Assembly (NCBI RefSeq): GCF_050947875.1
Contig: NC_134569.1
Span: 39,487,777-39,551,776 of the forward strand
Source of the DNA: Dermacentor variabilis
Lineage: Eukaryota > Arthropoda > Arachnida > Ixodida > Ixodidae
Direction of reading: 5' to 3'
Length of the DNA: 64,000 nt
Part shown: positions 22,431 through 32,639 of the stretch, piece by piece
Numbering within the stretch: position 1 is the stretch's first letter
Layout of the letters: each line of letters begins with the position of its first letter
The notes under the pieces: model-generated
Database searches by the model: none
What the model saw: only the letters and a program-made list of their open reading frames with translations
What the model was told of the DNA's origin: nothing
Translations under genes and position numbers: made by a program

Positions 22431-22750
22431 CACGCAGATGCACCAACAAAGGAATGCACGGTCGATCGAAGCAGATTACGATGGCACGCACGCAGAAACA
22501 AGCGCGGTCAGGCACGGTCGCGGACGCTGCGAAGGAACGAAACAGAGTTGAAGTCACAACACCGCGGTTTCCGGTCTCCGCTCCGCTCGCTCACTCAACG
22601 GGGGGCGGAGCTACAGCGCAATTTCAACCGACGATTACGTCGCTCCTAATTGAAAAAAAACCCTAAATTTTACCTACATGGTTTATAAGGTTCCCGCATC
22701 CGTATATGAGCGTCTTATTGAATTCGACAGACTCTTCAGCTTCCCTTTAA

Positions 22751-24035
22751 CTGCACATTTTTAGTGGTGACATGTGCCATTTCAAACTTTTAAGGAAAAC
22801 AAAAAAACTCGTTCTTCATGTTGCAATACGTTAGCATTAGCGCCTCTCTAACACTTTGTAGGCAGACACTGACGGAATTATACGAAATTTCGAGTTGCGG
22901 TCACTGTCCGCAGACTTCAGTACGAAACTCTTCCTCCTATCTGCGACTTTCCACCCAGCTATCTGGTACAACACGGCGTCTGCGTGCCCCCAACTCGCAG
23001 CTATTCATGCTACGCCTGAGCGACGGTAATGCGATATCATTATGACGTCCTTATCCGTCGATGTCGCTTTATTAGATGACCACTTCAAAAATTTTGCCTG
23101 TAGAACGATGCAATGACGCAATAGCTAGTGTAACATAATGCTGAGTGAGCCTTAGACTGTTTTTTACGGTGTTTGTTGAAGTGAACGTTAGCAGTCGCCA
23201 GCGAGAAATCTTTCGAGAAGCAAAAATCTGAGTTGTATTCATATGTGGAAGTTGCGCCTTGCGGATGGCGAAGTGGAAAGACTTCGCTTTCCTCCCTCCT
23301 CTTACCCATCCGTACTTAATCACTAGTATCTACTCAAACAACCCTTTAGCTTCTTACTACTGCGATTCGTTCAGCATTTCTCAAATTTTATTTGGGCTAA
23401 CTATTAATAGTACTGACGCCATCCTTAAAGAAAACAGGAGAACATCAGCGCCATCCAGTAAACATTCGAAGAAGCCGAGCGCTAGAGGAAGACTAATGAA
23501 GAACTAGACGCGCTAAATCATTATTGTCTTTATATGTAGGAAAATAAAACTTAATTTAGGAAATCCTGCGGAACTAGGAAGGCTACATGACAGAGCACGA
23601 AGAAGGCGCGGATGCCAGCTCACTATCAAGTACACAGATGTTCAGCACGTGTTGTTCAACCATGGCGGCTGCTGGCGCAATCGGTATCCTCCACTGCGTT
23701 AGCATCGGCATAGTGCCTGTTCGACCGCAACGCTGAGCCCATTATTCCTTAAACAGTAAAGTTTATTGGAATGATTGTTCACCTAAAGTACGTCTACGGC
23801 GAGAGAGAACTCGAACAGGATTGGTACCCTCGGTTTAACATATTTGCCTGTCGTTGCCTCCCTTTCAGTGGAAAGTACGCCTGCCTTCTTTAACTGTTGC
23901 TAGAGTTCTTAAAAAATCATGCTTTTTCGCCCTCATAAAGCCGTTCACGTAAGACGTATTGTCTTTTGCTTGTGTAATGCTTGCATATGATGTCGTAATC
24001 GTTGCAATTAATATTGTGTATCAAAGAAAGAAAAA
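22751..24035. other. unassigned sequence
   Basis: Short frames on both strands match nothing I know. No repeat boundary is clear. Confidence 0.45.
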
Positions 24036-24036
24036 A

Positions 24037-24105
24037 GTGGCTGAGGGGTAGAATCATGGGCTGCCGATCTGCTGGTCGTAAGTTTGAGTCCTCGGGGCAC
24101 AATGA
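24037..24105 (+). repeat. tRNA-Gly-like sequence (SINE head or tRNA pseudogene)
   Basis: GTGGCTGAGGGGTAGAATC resembles a D-arm/A box, CTGCCGATCTG lies where tRNA-Gly(GCC) has its anticodon arm, and AGTTTGAGTCC is a fair B box 44 bp on. The 5' and 3' acceptor sides do not pair well, so I do not call a functional tRNA. No SINE body is recognised after it. Confidence 0.5.
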
Positions 24106-24109
24106 CCAT

Positions 24110-25235
24110 TTTTCTTCATAATGTTCTCGCAAGAAAGTTTGGAATTCCAACAAACATACCGGCAGTCACCGGCGAACGTAAAAAATTGGCCGACGATTAC
24201 GCTTCTTGGTAATGCGATCTTTGAGCGCAGCTGCTGGCTTATTTCAACAACAGGCAACCACACGCAGAACACACAGTGCCGAACGGAGGCGTTTATGCGT
24301 TTCGGATCGGGCAGCACGCACCGCGATCCGCCGCTATCAAGCCGGAGCTCCGGCGACGCGCCATCGCGCCATCTCATAGTGGGTCACTGCCGCGGAGAAC
24401 GGGGCGGATGGGATATTAGCAATTATTATTTTATGGTTCTTCTGAGGTGGGATGAGGAAACGGGTGGACAACAGGGGTATTGAGGAGAGGCCACACACTT
24501 ATTCACTCGCAGACAGGTCAATGTGGCCGCACAAGGTTGGGGTGGGATGTAGAAGAGGACGAAACGCAATAACTCTCTTTCGAGTCACCGCAACGGCACT
24601 GCGCCAGGTAAGGGGAAGTATAGGGCAAGAGTGCAGGTGGGAAAAGGACAGCCAGGCGCAAGCACTGCCAGAGGCTACAAATACCACCCTAGAACGCGCC
24701 CCGCAAACGCGGAAGCGAGAGACACGGCTGAGAGCCGTACAGCCACGCGACACGAAGGCGGAGGAGCTGAGCCGTGGATCACGCGCGAGGCGGCAAGGAG
24801 CGCCCGCCGCTGGCACCGCGGCTGTGCCGCGATAGCTGGAGAAGGGACGGCGAGAACGGAGTGGACGGTAGCGGCGTCAGTCACCGCAGAGGAATGGGGT
24901 GAAAGGATAGGCGAGAACACGGGATCCGGCCTTGGAGGACAAGGGGAAAGCAAGGCTCGCGCCTTGCGCGAGAGATGGCGCCAGGAACGCGCTAAGGTAA
25001 ATCAGCGCGCTAGCCCCGGCTATGGAGCTGATTACGGCGAGGCACAATGGCGAGGCTGCGAAGTAATGGGCTAAAGAAGTAATATTTCTTGATAAGAACA
25101 GCATTGTACTTGATGCTGTATCTGACGGCCAGATGTGTAATCCGCTGCGTGTGGTACAGCTAAAGCCACCTTGAGTCATCGAACCATTTGTGGAACCTAG
25201 AACAATGGTATCGGGCAATGGGGGTTTCAAAAAAA
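24110..25235. other. GC-rich unassigned stretch
   Basis: From 24300 to 25070 the sequence is GC-rich and open in several frames on both strands, the longest being 147 codons on + (24631-25074), rich in Arg, Ala and Gly. The amino acid make-up follows base composition and no motif is visible, so no gene is called. Confidence 0.4.
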
Positions 25236-25254
25236 GTGACAGTCACTTTAGCAT

Positions 25255-25706
25255 ACACCTAAGAGGATGAGGGCGAAAGCCTGCGCGCTCAAGCGACATG
25301 CATGGAATCACTTGACATTCGAATGCGTTAATTGTTACTTCTCTATACTTGTGTTCTCCCACCAAAGGCCGTGGGTTCCCGTACTTTAATTGACGCTACC
25401 TAAATAAATCTACCTAATTAACCTCGCCCTAGTTAAGACCAAAGGTCGCGTGTTCGACTCCAACCAAAGGTAGAGGGTGCGACTGCCATGAAAGGTCGTG
25501 GGTTCGAGTGCCTTAACTCTCTCTTAGTAACTTTTTTTTTTCACGATGACGGGCATCGAGGCCAGCTGTGGAAGAAGACGACGATGAACGCGCGACTGCA
25601 GTGGCACGAGCGAGTGTCTGCGCGAGGCGAGCTCACATGACTGTGAGTGAGTGAGCGAAAAAATAGACCATCGGGAGCATGAGTCACTTCAGGCTTTCGC
25701 CTTAAT
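25255..25706. mobile_element. MITE-like element with AAAGGTCG repeats inside
   Basis: The left edge carries GGGCGAAAGCCTG (about 25270-25282) and the right edge its inverse AGGCTTTCGCCTTAA (about 25692-25706). Inside are four degenerate copies of AAAGGTCGTGGGTTCGA(G/C)T (from about 25366, 25440, 25467 and 25489). These look like B-box motifs, but no A box accompanies them. Exact ends are uncertain. Confidence 0.5.
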
Positions 25707-27125
25707 AATGCGACCAACAGGAACTTGTGCGCTGTACATCAACAACAGTCAAATATTTGATGGACGAGGCTTCAGCAAATAACCAGTCGTTCCTAAAGCA
25801 ACACGCCAGAGTAAAACGCCGTGTGAGCGCCTCGTGCCACCGTTGGCAGAGTTATTGCATATATGGCGCTCTTTGGAGAACTTATAGTTAACTGTAACTG
25901 CTGTTTACCGAAGGTGGCATCGGGTGCGCGGCATGGTGGCTACAGAATAAAGTGGTGGTTCACATTTGCCGGCCTCCGAGAATTGCCTCGCCAGGACATC
26001 CATCGCGGGGTCGCTGTCGCCATCCCTCGACGAACCAAAGAACTCCGCGTGTATAACTCTCACCATAGCATCTATAGATGGCATTACGATCGGGGCAGGG
26101 TAGACGCGTGCCATGCAGAGTGCGGTCTAGCCTTAGTGGCGGCGTCCTATTCAAAGTTCAGAATTAGCGCATCCGAGCGCAATGCATTGCACAACGTAAA
26201 CATCATCACCATGTACGAATGCTATTTTAAGTGTCTGTTTTTGCTAGACACGAGAACCACGTGACGTATATGACCACGTGGGATGCAAGAGACGGCAGAC
26301 AGCGAAGGAGGAGGCGAGCCGAGTGAGAAAAGTGTTCGGAATTACGTGCCTTGTGTTTAACGTAAGAAGCATTCCGCTTGACGGCACACGCAATATATGC
26401 CTCCGTTCAAACTGAAGCTGCCAGACGAAGCGCGGGGTCCCTCGCACCGGTTGAGCACAAAGATTGTGATCGTCGCTCGAGAACAGGAAGGAGCTAGTGT
26501 GGAGGAATAGAGAGAAGTGGCAAGTGCCGAAAGGAAACGTGAACTCACGTTTTGAAAACTACAGCCGCATCGAGCCGAATACGAGTTGCATCGAATCTCG
26601 GGCACAGCGCATGAGAAAAACCTGTGACTCGCGACTTCACGCCAGCAGACTATACTGGCGAGGTAGTTGATGAGAGAAAGGATTAACTCGATGGGCGTAC
26701 TTTCGGCGAATCGAAGGAGTCGTACGAAACCACAAATGGACTATATGGCGTCTGTTTTCAGGACGTGCGTCTTACTGTGGAAGCTCTGAATGTCTTTGGC
26801 AGGCTACCGCGGGAAGTGCCATTGACTACTTAAAAGTCAAGTAGGCAGTTCTGAAAATGTTCCAATTTACCAGCATACGGCTTTCGAGAGAGGTTTAGGG
26901 CTGGAAACACAGCTGATAAGTAGACAGCGACGTAGTTTGAAGCCTTACTTATCCACTATATTTTGTCTCATGAACAGGATTGTGCGGTATACATCAGGAA
27001 TACGGTATACTGCGCGGAGCTCAACACACACGTAAGTCACGTAAGTCTGTCGGGATAAGTGGAGTCAGAAATAAATTTTCGCGGCTATAGAAGAAGGTGT
27101 GAAGAAGACAGTAAGATGGTTTCGA
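25707..27125. other. unassigned stretch with a dispersed repeat
   Basis: A 45-bp segment at about 26016-26060 (CGCCATCCCTCGACGAACC onward) recurs at about 27548-27592, so part of this stretch is repeat. The inverted pair ACCACGTGACG and ACCACGTGGG occurs near 26256-26282. No gene is supported. Confidence 0.4.
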
Positions 27126-27345
27126 TTCATTCATTCATGCATTCATTCATTCATTCAATGATGTTAATGTCCCAAAGCAACACTGGGGCTGACAGATAGC
27201 GCAGGACTGCGGATTAATTTTCACCTCCTGAGATGAACCTGAATAGAGTGGCGTTTTGGCATGTTGCCTTCATCGAAAGGCGCCGTCACTGCCGGGAGTC
27301 GAACCTGTGACCTTGTGAGCACCACGGCGGAGTAAAGCGGTCAAG
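27126..27345 (-). mobile_element. tRNA-derived SINE with GAAT-type tail
   Basis: On the minus strand a B box (GGTTCGACTCCCGG) is followed by GACGGCGCC, ATGCCAAAACG and a body resembling the SINE at 21267-21565. It ends in a short GAAT-type tail (ATTC on +, 27126-27158). The A-box region is eroded. Confidence 0.6.
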
Positions 27346-27742
27346 GTCATGGCCGCTGGCACCAGCAGTTTAAATGCCAGGATGGCTGAAGTGGATAGAC
27401 AGCGGTGGTCGGAAGAGAAGTTGTGGCACGTGTCTGCAGGTGCATGACTACAGTAATAGACCACGGACCCTATGGACGCGAACATCAACCTAGCAGCACA
27501 GTGATTCAGCTGGGCTAACGTCTTTGGCGCTGCTTTCAGGCCTGCCGCTATCGCCATCCCTCGCCAAACCGGAGAACTCCACGCGTATACTTTGGCAAAT
27601 GGTCGATAGAGGGGGGAATAAGCAGGGAGGGCTCTCTACAAGGTTGTCGCGCGCCGTTTGATACGACTAGAGGTGCCTTATTCGAAACTGCGAATAAACA
27701 CCCGTGATAGTTCATTGTACCCGTGACTGGTGTTCACAAGCG

Positions 27743-27908
27743 CTGCCAACTGTGGGGTATTTACCCTACTGCAGGGTATCCTCAGCAGTGTAACTGCTTG
27801 GTAGGGCCATAGGGCCGTCCGACAACTTTTTTAACAAAATGTAGGGTAACTTTGTCACAGTGTTGCCAACCGTGGGATAATTGCCCCACCGTAGGTTGTT
27901 TTCAGCAT
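27743..27908. repeat. tandem duplicate of a hAT-end-like segment
   Basis: CTGCCAACTGTGGGGTATTT (from 27748) is repeated 120 bp later as TTGCCAACCGTGGGATAATT (from 27862). Both continue CCCTACTGCAGGGT or CCCCACCGTAGGTT and then TCAGCA. The second copy starts the hAT-like element. Confidence 0.6.
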
Positions 27909-27937
27909 TTTCAGCAATCGATCATCTATAGGAGAAC

Positions 27938-29283
27938 TTGTATCGAATTTTTTTTCCGACTCGACTGTCGCAATACAGGCGCAGTTGCAGTGCACAAAAT
28001 GCAGCCACAGTAAGAAATGTCTTGCTGATGACCGTGACTGAACAACTCGCAACAACGCCGAGAAAATCAAACTTCTCACTTTTCGTCGACAAACATTCCG
28101 ACACCTCCCTCCGGCATTAGGCTCCTCTGCTGTGTTCTGCGGTGCTTTTCAATCAAAAAAGGAGGTGTCATGATTCAGCTCTTAGAAGTGGTTCTCTTGG
28201 ATGCCATTAGTTGTTCTGCCGAGGTACTCAGCAGTTAGTTGAAAACTGCTTCACGCAAAGGAAAATCCATCTTGAAATTATAGTTGGCCTTGCCTGTGAC
28301 AGTGCCATTGTAATGCTTGGTCAACCCAATTCTTCTATGCAGAGATTGCAGGAAAAGACAGATCGAAGCTTCGTAGTCATACGCTACTTGTCCACTCATC
28401 CCACATCGCTGCGAGCAAAGCTTCACTGAAGTTACCACGGTACGTTGCAGATGTCCCGCGCAATATTGCCGCTTGTTTGAGCAATAGCAACAGGTGACAA
28501 GCTCAGGTGGTCGCTTGTCAAGAATATACCCAAACGGAGAAAAAATACATGCGTGCTTGTGAGCCGCGACCGCTGTTTCCTCACAAATGCCTTGACCATG
28601 TAATAGAAGAAAGGAACACGCCGAGACTTCGCTTCCAGGAAGCAGCCATCAATAATCGTGCTGTCATGGCCGAGAAGATCCTAAACGACATGAACTCCGT
28701 CACCGAGGCCTATTTAATCTTCCTAAGATATGTTGTGAACTCCTTCGATGAGCTAATTGCACTTTTTCTTCAGCGTCGTGAGAATGTCATAGCACAGCTA
28801 CAAGCAAAGAGCGAGCGTCTTCTCAAGACCCTTTTGTATAACTTCGTCGAATCCAGAGCAATAAAGTTTAGTGACATCGACCCCACGAACCCACAAGTTT
28901 TTCTGGCGTTAGAAGATGTTTACTCGGGCGAAAACTGCAAGCTCTGCATAGCTGCATGACATTGAAGCAGGTAAGAAAAGTGAGGGTGCAATATCTCCGA
29001 GTTCGTTGCCAGATGCTTTTTTCATCAGACAGCTGTCCTCGAGGTCAAGAATAGACTTGTGGTCTCTGGCTGGTTTTTTCGTGAGGTGAAGTTCGTAGCG
29101 CCGGCCGCTGCACTCAGAGTGGAGCTGGCTGTGCTGCCCATATTTCATAAGCGTTATGCTCATTTGCTGCCTAACTTCGAAATCATTGAGCAGGACTGGC
29201 GCTTAACAACCTACTTTATCAGTCGCGGGAAAGCCACCCTGGTGAAACAATCAACCGCGTCATTCTGGGCACAAATTGGAACA
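27938..29283 (+). pseudogene. hAT-like transposase remnant
   Basis: Pieces in successive + frames line up in the order of a hAT-type transposase core. First is FSLFVDKHSDTS (about 28066-28104), where related proteins read FSL.VDESTDVS around the first catalytic Asp. Next come VGLACDSAIVMLGQPNSSMQRL (in two parts, about 28280-28350) and a KLPRYV segment. A 150-codon open piece (28507-28959) carries the helical NDMNSVTEAYLIFLRYV stretch, and an RF/QSTASFWAQ-like end lies near 29250. Stops and frameshifts separate these, so no active enzyme is made. The family is recognised from memory of DESTD-containing hAT relatives. Confidence 0.6.
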
Positions 29284-29664
29284 TAAAAACATGCGATGGC
29301 ATCCAAGTATTCAAGGATGTCTCGACAGTGGTCCAGATCATATTATTTTTACGACACTATAGCGCATACACTGAAAGTATTTTCTCCATAGTATGACTAA
29401 TGTAAAAAAAAAAAAGATGTAATAGGCGTGGAGCTGAAAACCTGAACGCCGTCCTTGAAATGAAGTCAGCATTAGCGGCGACTGGCCGGAGCGGTGCAAA
29501 TATGAGCGTCGAAACACCGCATGCTGAACTGCATCAAAAGGCTGTCCGGAACAGAGACAATTGGTGGTGTTTTAACAGAGCTTGAACAGATGTCTCTTGC
29601 TTTCGTTGTCTGCTCGGGTTAGTGATAGCTGTGCAAGGCAGCATAATTTTAAGAATGAAGTGAA

Positions 29665-29703
29665 AATAAACCGCCTGCATGCTCTGCATGCAGGCGGTTT
29701 ATT
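29665..29703. repeat. perfect 18-bp hairpin, 3-nt loop
   Basis: AATAAACCGCCTGCATGC is followed by TCT and its exact inverse. It lies in the 3' part of the hAT-like element. Confidence 0.9.
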
Positions 29704-30090
29704 GCATGCTAAAAAAAATTATTCGTTTTTATTCTTTTATTACAGTCATCAAAACATTATATCTGGCGCCATTGCAGTGGTTTCTTCGAAGATTCTACTT
29801 TAGTATATGAAAGACTATTTGGCAAACGTACGCCTGATTTGACTTACATGAAACACATTTAGAAAAATTGCTTGTTTCGATTACTATACGGTATCGGTCA
29901 ATTATACTCGAACACGATTATCTAATATTACCACTCTTCTTATTAAATAATGTATTGAACTATTTGAACACGAAATCGCTGCATATATGGTAAAACGTAG
30001 GGTCCTGACTAAATCCGTGTAGGGTGGGGCCTTTTCAACCACCACCTAGGGTATTTCTCCAAAATTGGTTGGCTACCCTAGTGCACACTG

Positions 30091-31640
30091 TACTGTGACT
30101 GCGGTGTTCCCATGATCGCTTCCACTTTGCATGGGAAGTACAGCCTCTCTAGGGTATTGTATAAATTTTGATATAAACTTTTTGGAGCGTTAGAAGCGCA
30201 TATTACGAACTTCGTACACAATCTGCTTAATGTCCTGAAAGAACTAACCGTGCCACAGAGTTGACATTTCTATTAAACAGGAGCCGCTTATGGATGATGT
30301 TTGGGAAACTTTCAAAAGCATCAGTTTATTATAGACTTCGAAAAAGATAACCTGAGCAAGTGCTCGAAAGCTAGTAAAGCTTTCGATTAGGGCCAGTTGG
30401 TTACTCATAGTTTTGGATAGACGCGCTGTTCTGCGCAAAACAAAGCACGCCCTCAAAACGGAATGGGACCCGCGCCACACGGAGCGCAATAATGTGGTGT
30501 GTATCGTGTCCCTTTTTGATGTTGTTCTTGGTTTTGCGCAGAACAGGGTGCTTGTCTAAAACAATGCTCAAAAGTGTTATACGGCCGTTATCCGCAATGT
30601 TTCCCAGATTTCCAGAGCTGTGCGGGAAAGTGAGTTCACATTAGGCGGAAATTGGTAACGCAGTGGTGAAGGAAAAATAATTTTAATGATTGGAAAATGT
30701 AGAGAGGTCGGCCGGATAATGGAGCAGCTGGCCTGCTACTCTACGTAAGGGATGGGGAAGAGGGGAAGAAAAAGGGTCACAATGGGGGATGATAATGGGA
30801 GGAACGAGGTGAAGGACACATTACACAACTGGTATCACAGGCGTGAGTCCAGGCCCGTGTCACCTAGGAAACGTGAAAGTGCACGCATTGTCTCTGTCGT
30901 CTGCCAACTCTGTGGCCATGCGCCTAGCAAGAGGTCCTCCGACAGTGGTCCATTGTGTAAATGTCTCAGTGTATCTGAACGCAGTGGCAAAACTTTAACG
31001 TTTGTGGCTTAGTAGTGACTTTTGCGAATAATCGCGGAATGCTAATTTTATTCCCATTTTCATGCGTTATATACTAGGAGGCGTGTGGTATATAGGCTTT
31101 TCCGTTGTTCTCGGTGGTCTATAGATGAAGAAATTCGGGACAGGTTACGACTGTCGTCTAGGCGAAATTCAAAGCATGTGGGTTATGTCCGTTGCAGTAA
31201 ATTGCGTGTTCAAGAACTGCGGGGTGTTGCAGGTCTGTTTTACGAACGGCGTAGACTTTAGCCGGCTGTTCAGGAAGAAGGTACACTAGCAGCCTAACAT
31301 TTTTTTTCATAAGCTCTGCCATTATCCAAATAACTATTGAACTACTAGCTAAGATTAACTGTTACCTAACATCAACTACAACTAATAAATTACCTTTTTA
31401 GGTATTCAAATTGTTATTTAACGCATTTATGGTTAACATCCCTGTCTTCTCTCTATTTCATCCTCCTCCTAGGGTTCAGCCGCACCTTTGCGCGCCCAAG
31501 TCGAATGGACTTTTCTTTCTCTAAATTAGCGGAATTTCCTTCCAAACTTTGTCGCTTTTATTACTCGCCCTGACGCCATTCACGGACAAACCTATACCTA
31601 CGACGCGGAATTTGCTGCTGTTTATTTGAACGCATAATTT
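30091..31640. other. unassigned stretch with an inverted repeat
   Basis: An inverted pair (30410-30441 and 30531-30562) shares a perfect CTGTTCTGCGCAAAAC arm. Nothing else is recognisable; the 86-codon frame at 30752 has no family resemblance. Confidence 0.45.
30410..30562. repeat. inverted repeat, 32-bp arms
   Basis: Arms 30410-30441 and 30531-30562 are complementary, perfect over the inner 16 bp and weaker outside, with a 90-bp spacer. It may be a small MITE or part of a larger retroelement end. Confidence 0.7.
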
Positions 31641-31775
31641 TAATCTCCTAGTGTTGCTGTACTATGTTATGTCATTGCTCTCTTCACATGTTGCATTATT
31701 CTGTATTTATTGTCTCCCCCTATGTAATGCCCCCAGGGGGAACTTAGGATAAATAACATGAAAAATAAATGAATG
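31640..31775 (+). mobile_element. CR1-like LINE 3' end fragment
   Basis: TATGTAATGCCCCCAGGGGG followed by a short AT tail (AAAAATAAATGAATGAA) resembles the 3' end of the LINE fragment ending at 37864 (CAGTAATGCCCAACTGG, then AAATAAATAAATAAAG). No reverse-transcriptase coding remains upstream, so it is strongly 5' truncated. Confidence 0.5.
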
Positions 31776-32610
31776 AAGAAACTGCGACTCAGATCAAAGT
31801 TTGTAACCATGGGGAACGCTGTGATTGACGTGCATGCCAGATTAAATGTGTCAATTTCAAAAGTTTAAGCAGACTCAACTCCAATTGACATCTACGTAAT
31901 GCAACTCATTCACGCTTTGATAGAGAATGGTACCCGTGAACCTTATAACTGTTCTACAGCGAACCATTAATGCTCTTGCGACGAGTTGTGAACTGAAATG
32001 TGAAAAAACCGAAAACCGCAAACGAAATTTCTGGCGAAAGTTTAACGTTTCTGGCCTAATTATGAGCGTTGTAAATAATTACTGAATACTCGTTTTAAAC
32101 TATATTTTGAGGCGCTATATGAATCGCATGGAGTGCTTGTGCGCTGACGTCAAGGAAGTCAGAGTGGCACCGACTCCAGGAAATTGGGGTCAATCATTAC
32201 TGTGTTTTTGACTGCGTTTCATGACTGTTCTTTAGTCATGAACATTACCAGTCTTTGGGATTTCAATAAAGCTGAGCTCGCTAGTTTCACGAGTTGCCAT
32301 GTATCATCTAAGGTCAATACAGGGAAGCGTAGGGCTGATTAATTCTGGATCAGTGGAAAACTTAGGGTAGTTAATCAACAGAATAACCGCCTTTATAAGC
32401 GCTTCCGGCTAGCAAAGACTACTAATGTTCCGGAAGAACTAGCTGAAATATGCAGAGTGCTGAAAAACAATTAAGAGAAGCGAAACATAACTTCCTCCTT
32501 TCCTTAGAGAGAAACTTATTATCATAAGTTAGTATGGAAATACGTGAAATAGATTAAGATATACTCAGTTGGCATCCCGTACATTGTTTATGACCAAACA
32601 AACTTATCTG
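31776..32610. other. unassigned AT-rich stretch
   Basis: No open frame of note and no repeat boundary is visible. Confidence 0.5.
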
Positions 32611-32639
32611 AAGAGAGAGAGAGAAAACTTTATTAAATG

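Larger units (their letters stand above)
21702..22750. mobile_element. DNA transposon, TTAA-flanked, 16-bp terminal repeats
   Basis: The left end TTAAAGGGAAGCTGAA (21702-21717) is matched by its exact inverse at 22735-22750, giving a 1049-bp element with TTAA at each edge. It carries no transposase but contains a short exon-like open frame (21985-22160). The TTAA might be target duplication or part of the terminal repeat. Confidence 0.7.
27858..30090 (+). mobile_element. degenerate hAT-like DNA transposon
   Basis: A CAGTGTTGCCAAC-type left end (27858) and a right end reading, inverted, CAGTGTGCACTAGGGTAGCCAAC (to 30090) bracket a broken transposase. CAGTG starts and GCCAAC cores are common in hAT elements. 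The 8-bp flanks do not clearly match, so the limits are provisional. Confidence 0.5.

Noticed and set aside
24037..24105. Functional tRNA-Gly gene
   Set aside because: A- and B-box-like parts are present, but the acceptor stem does not pair and flanks look SINE-like or decayed.
24631..25074. 147-codon + frame
   Set aside because: GC-rich with composition-driven Arg/Ala/Gly content, overlapping equally long frames on the other strand, and no motif.
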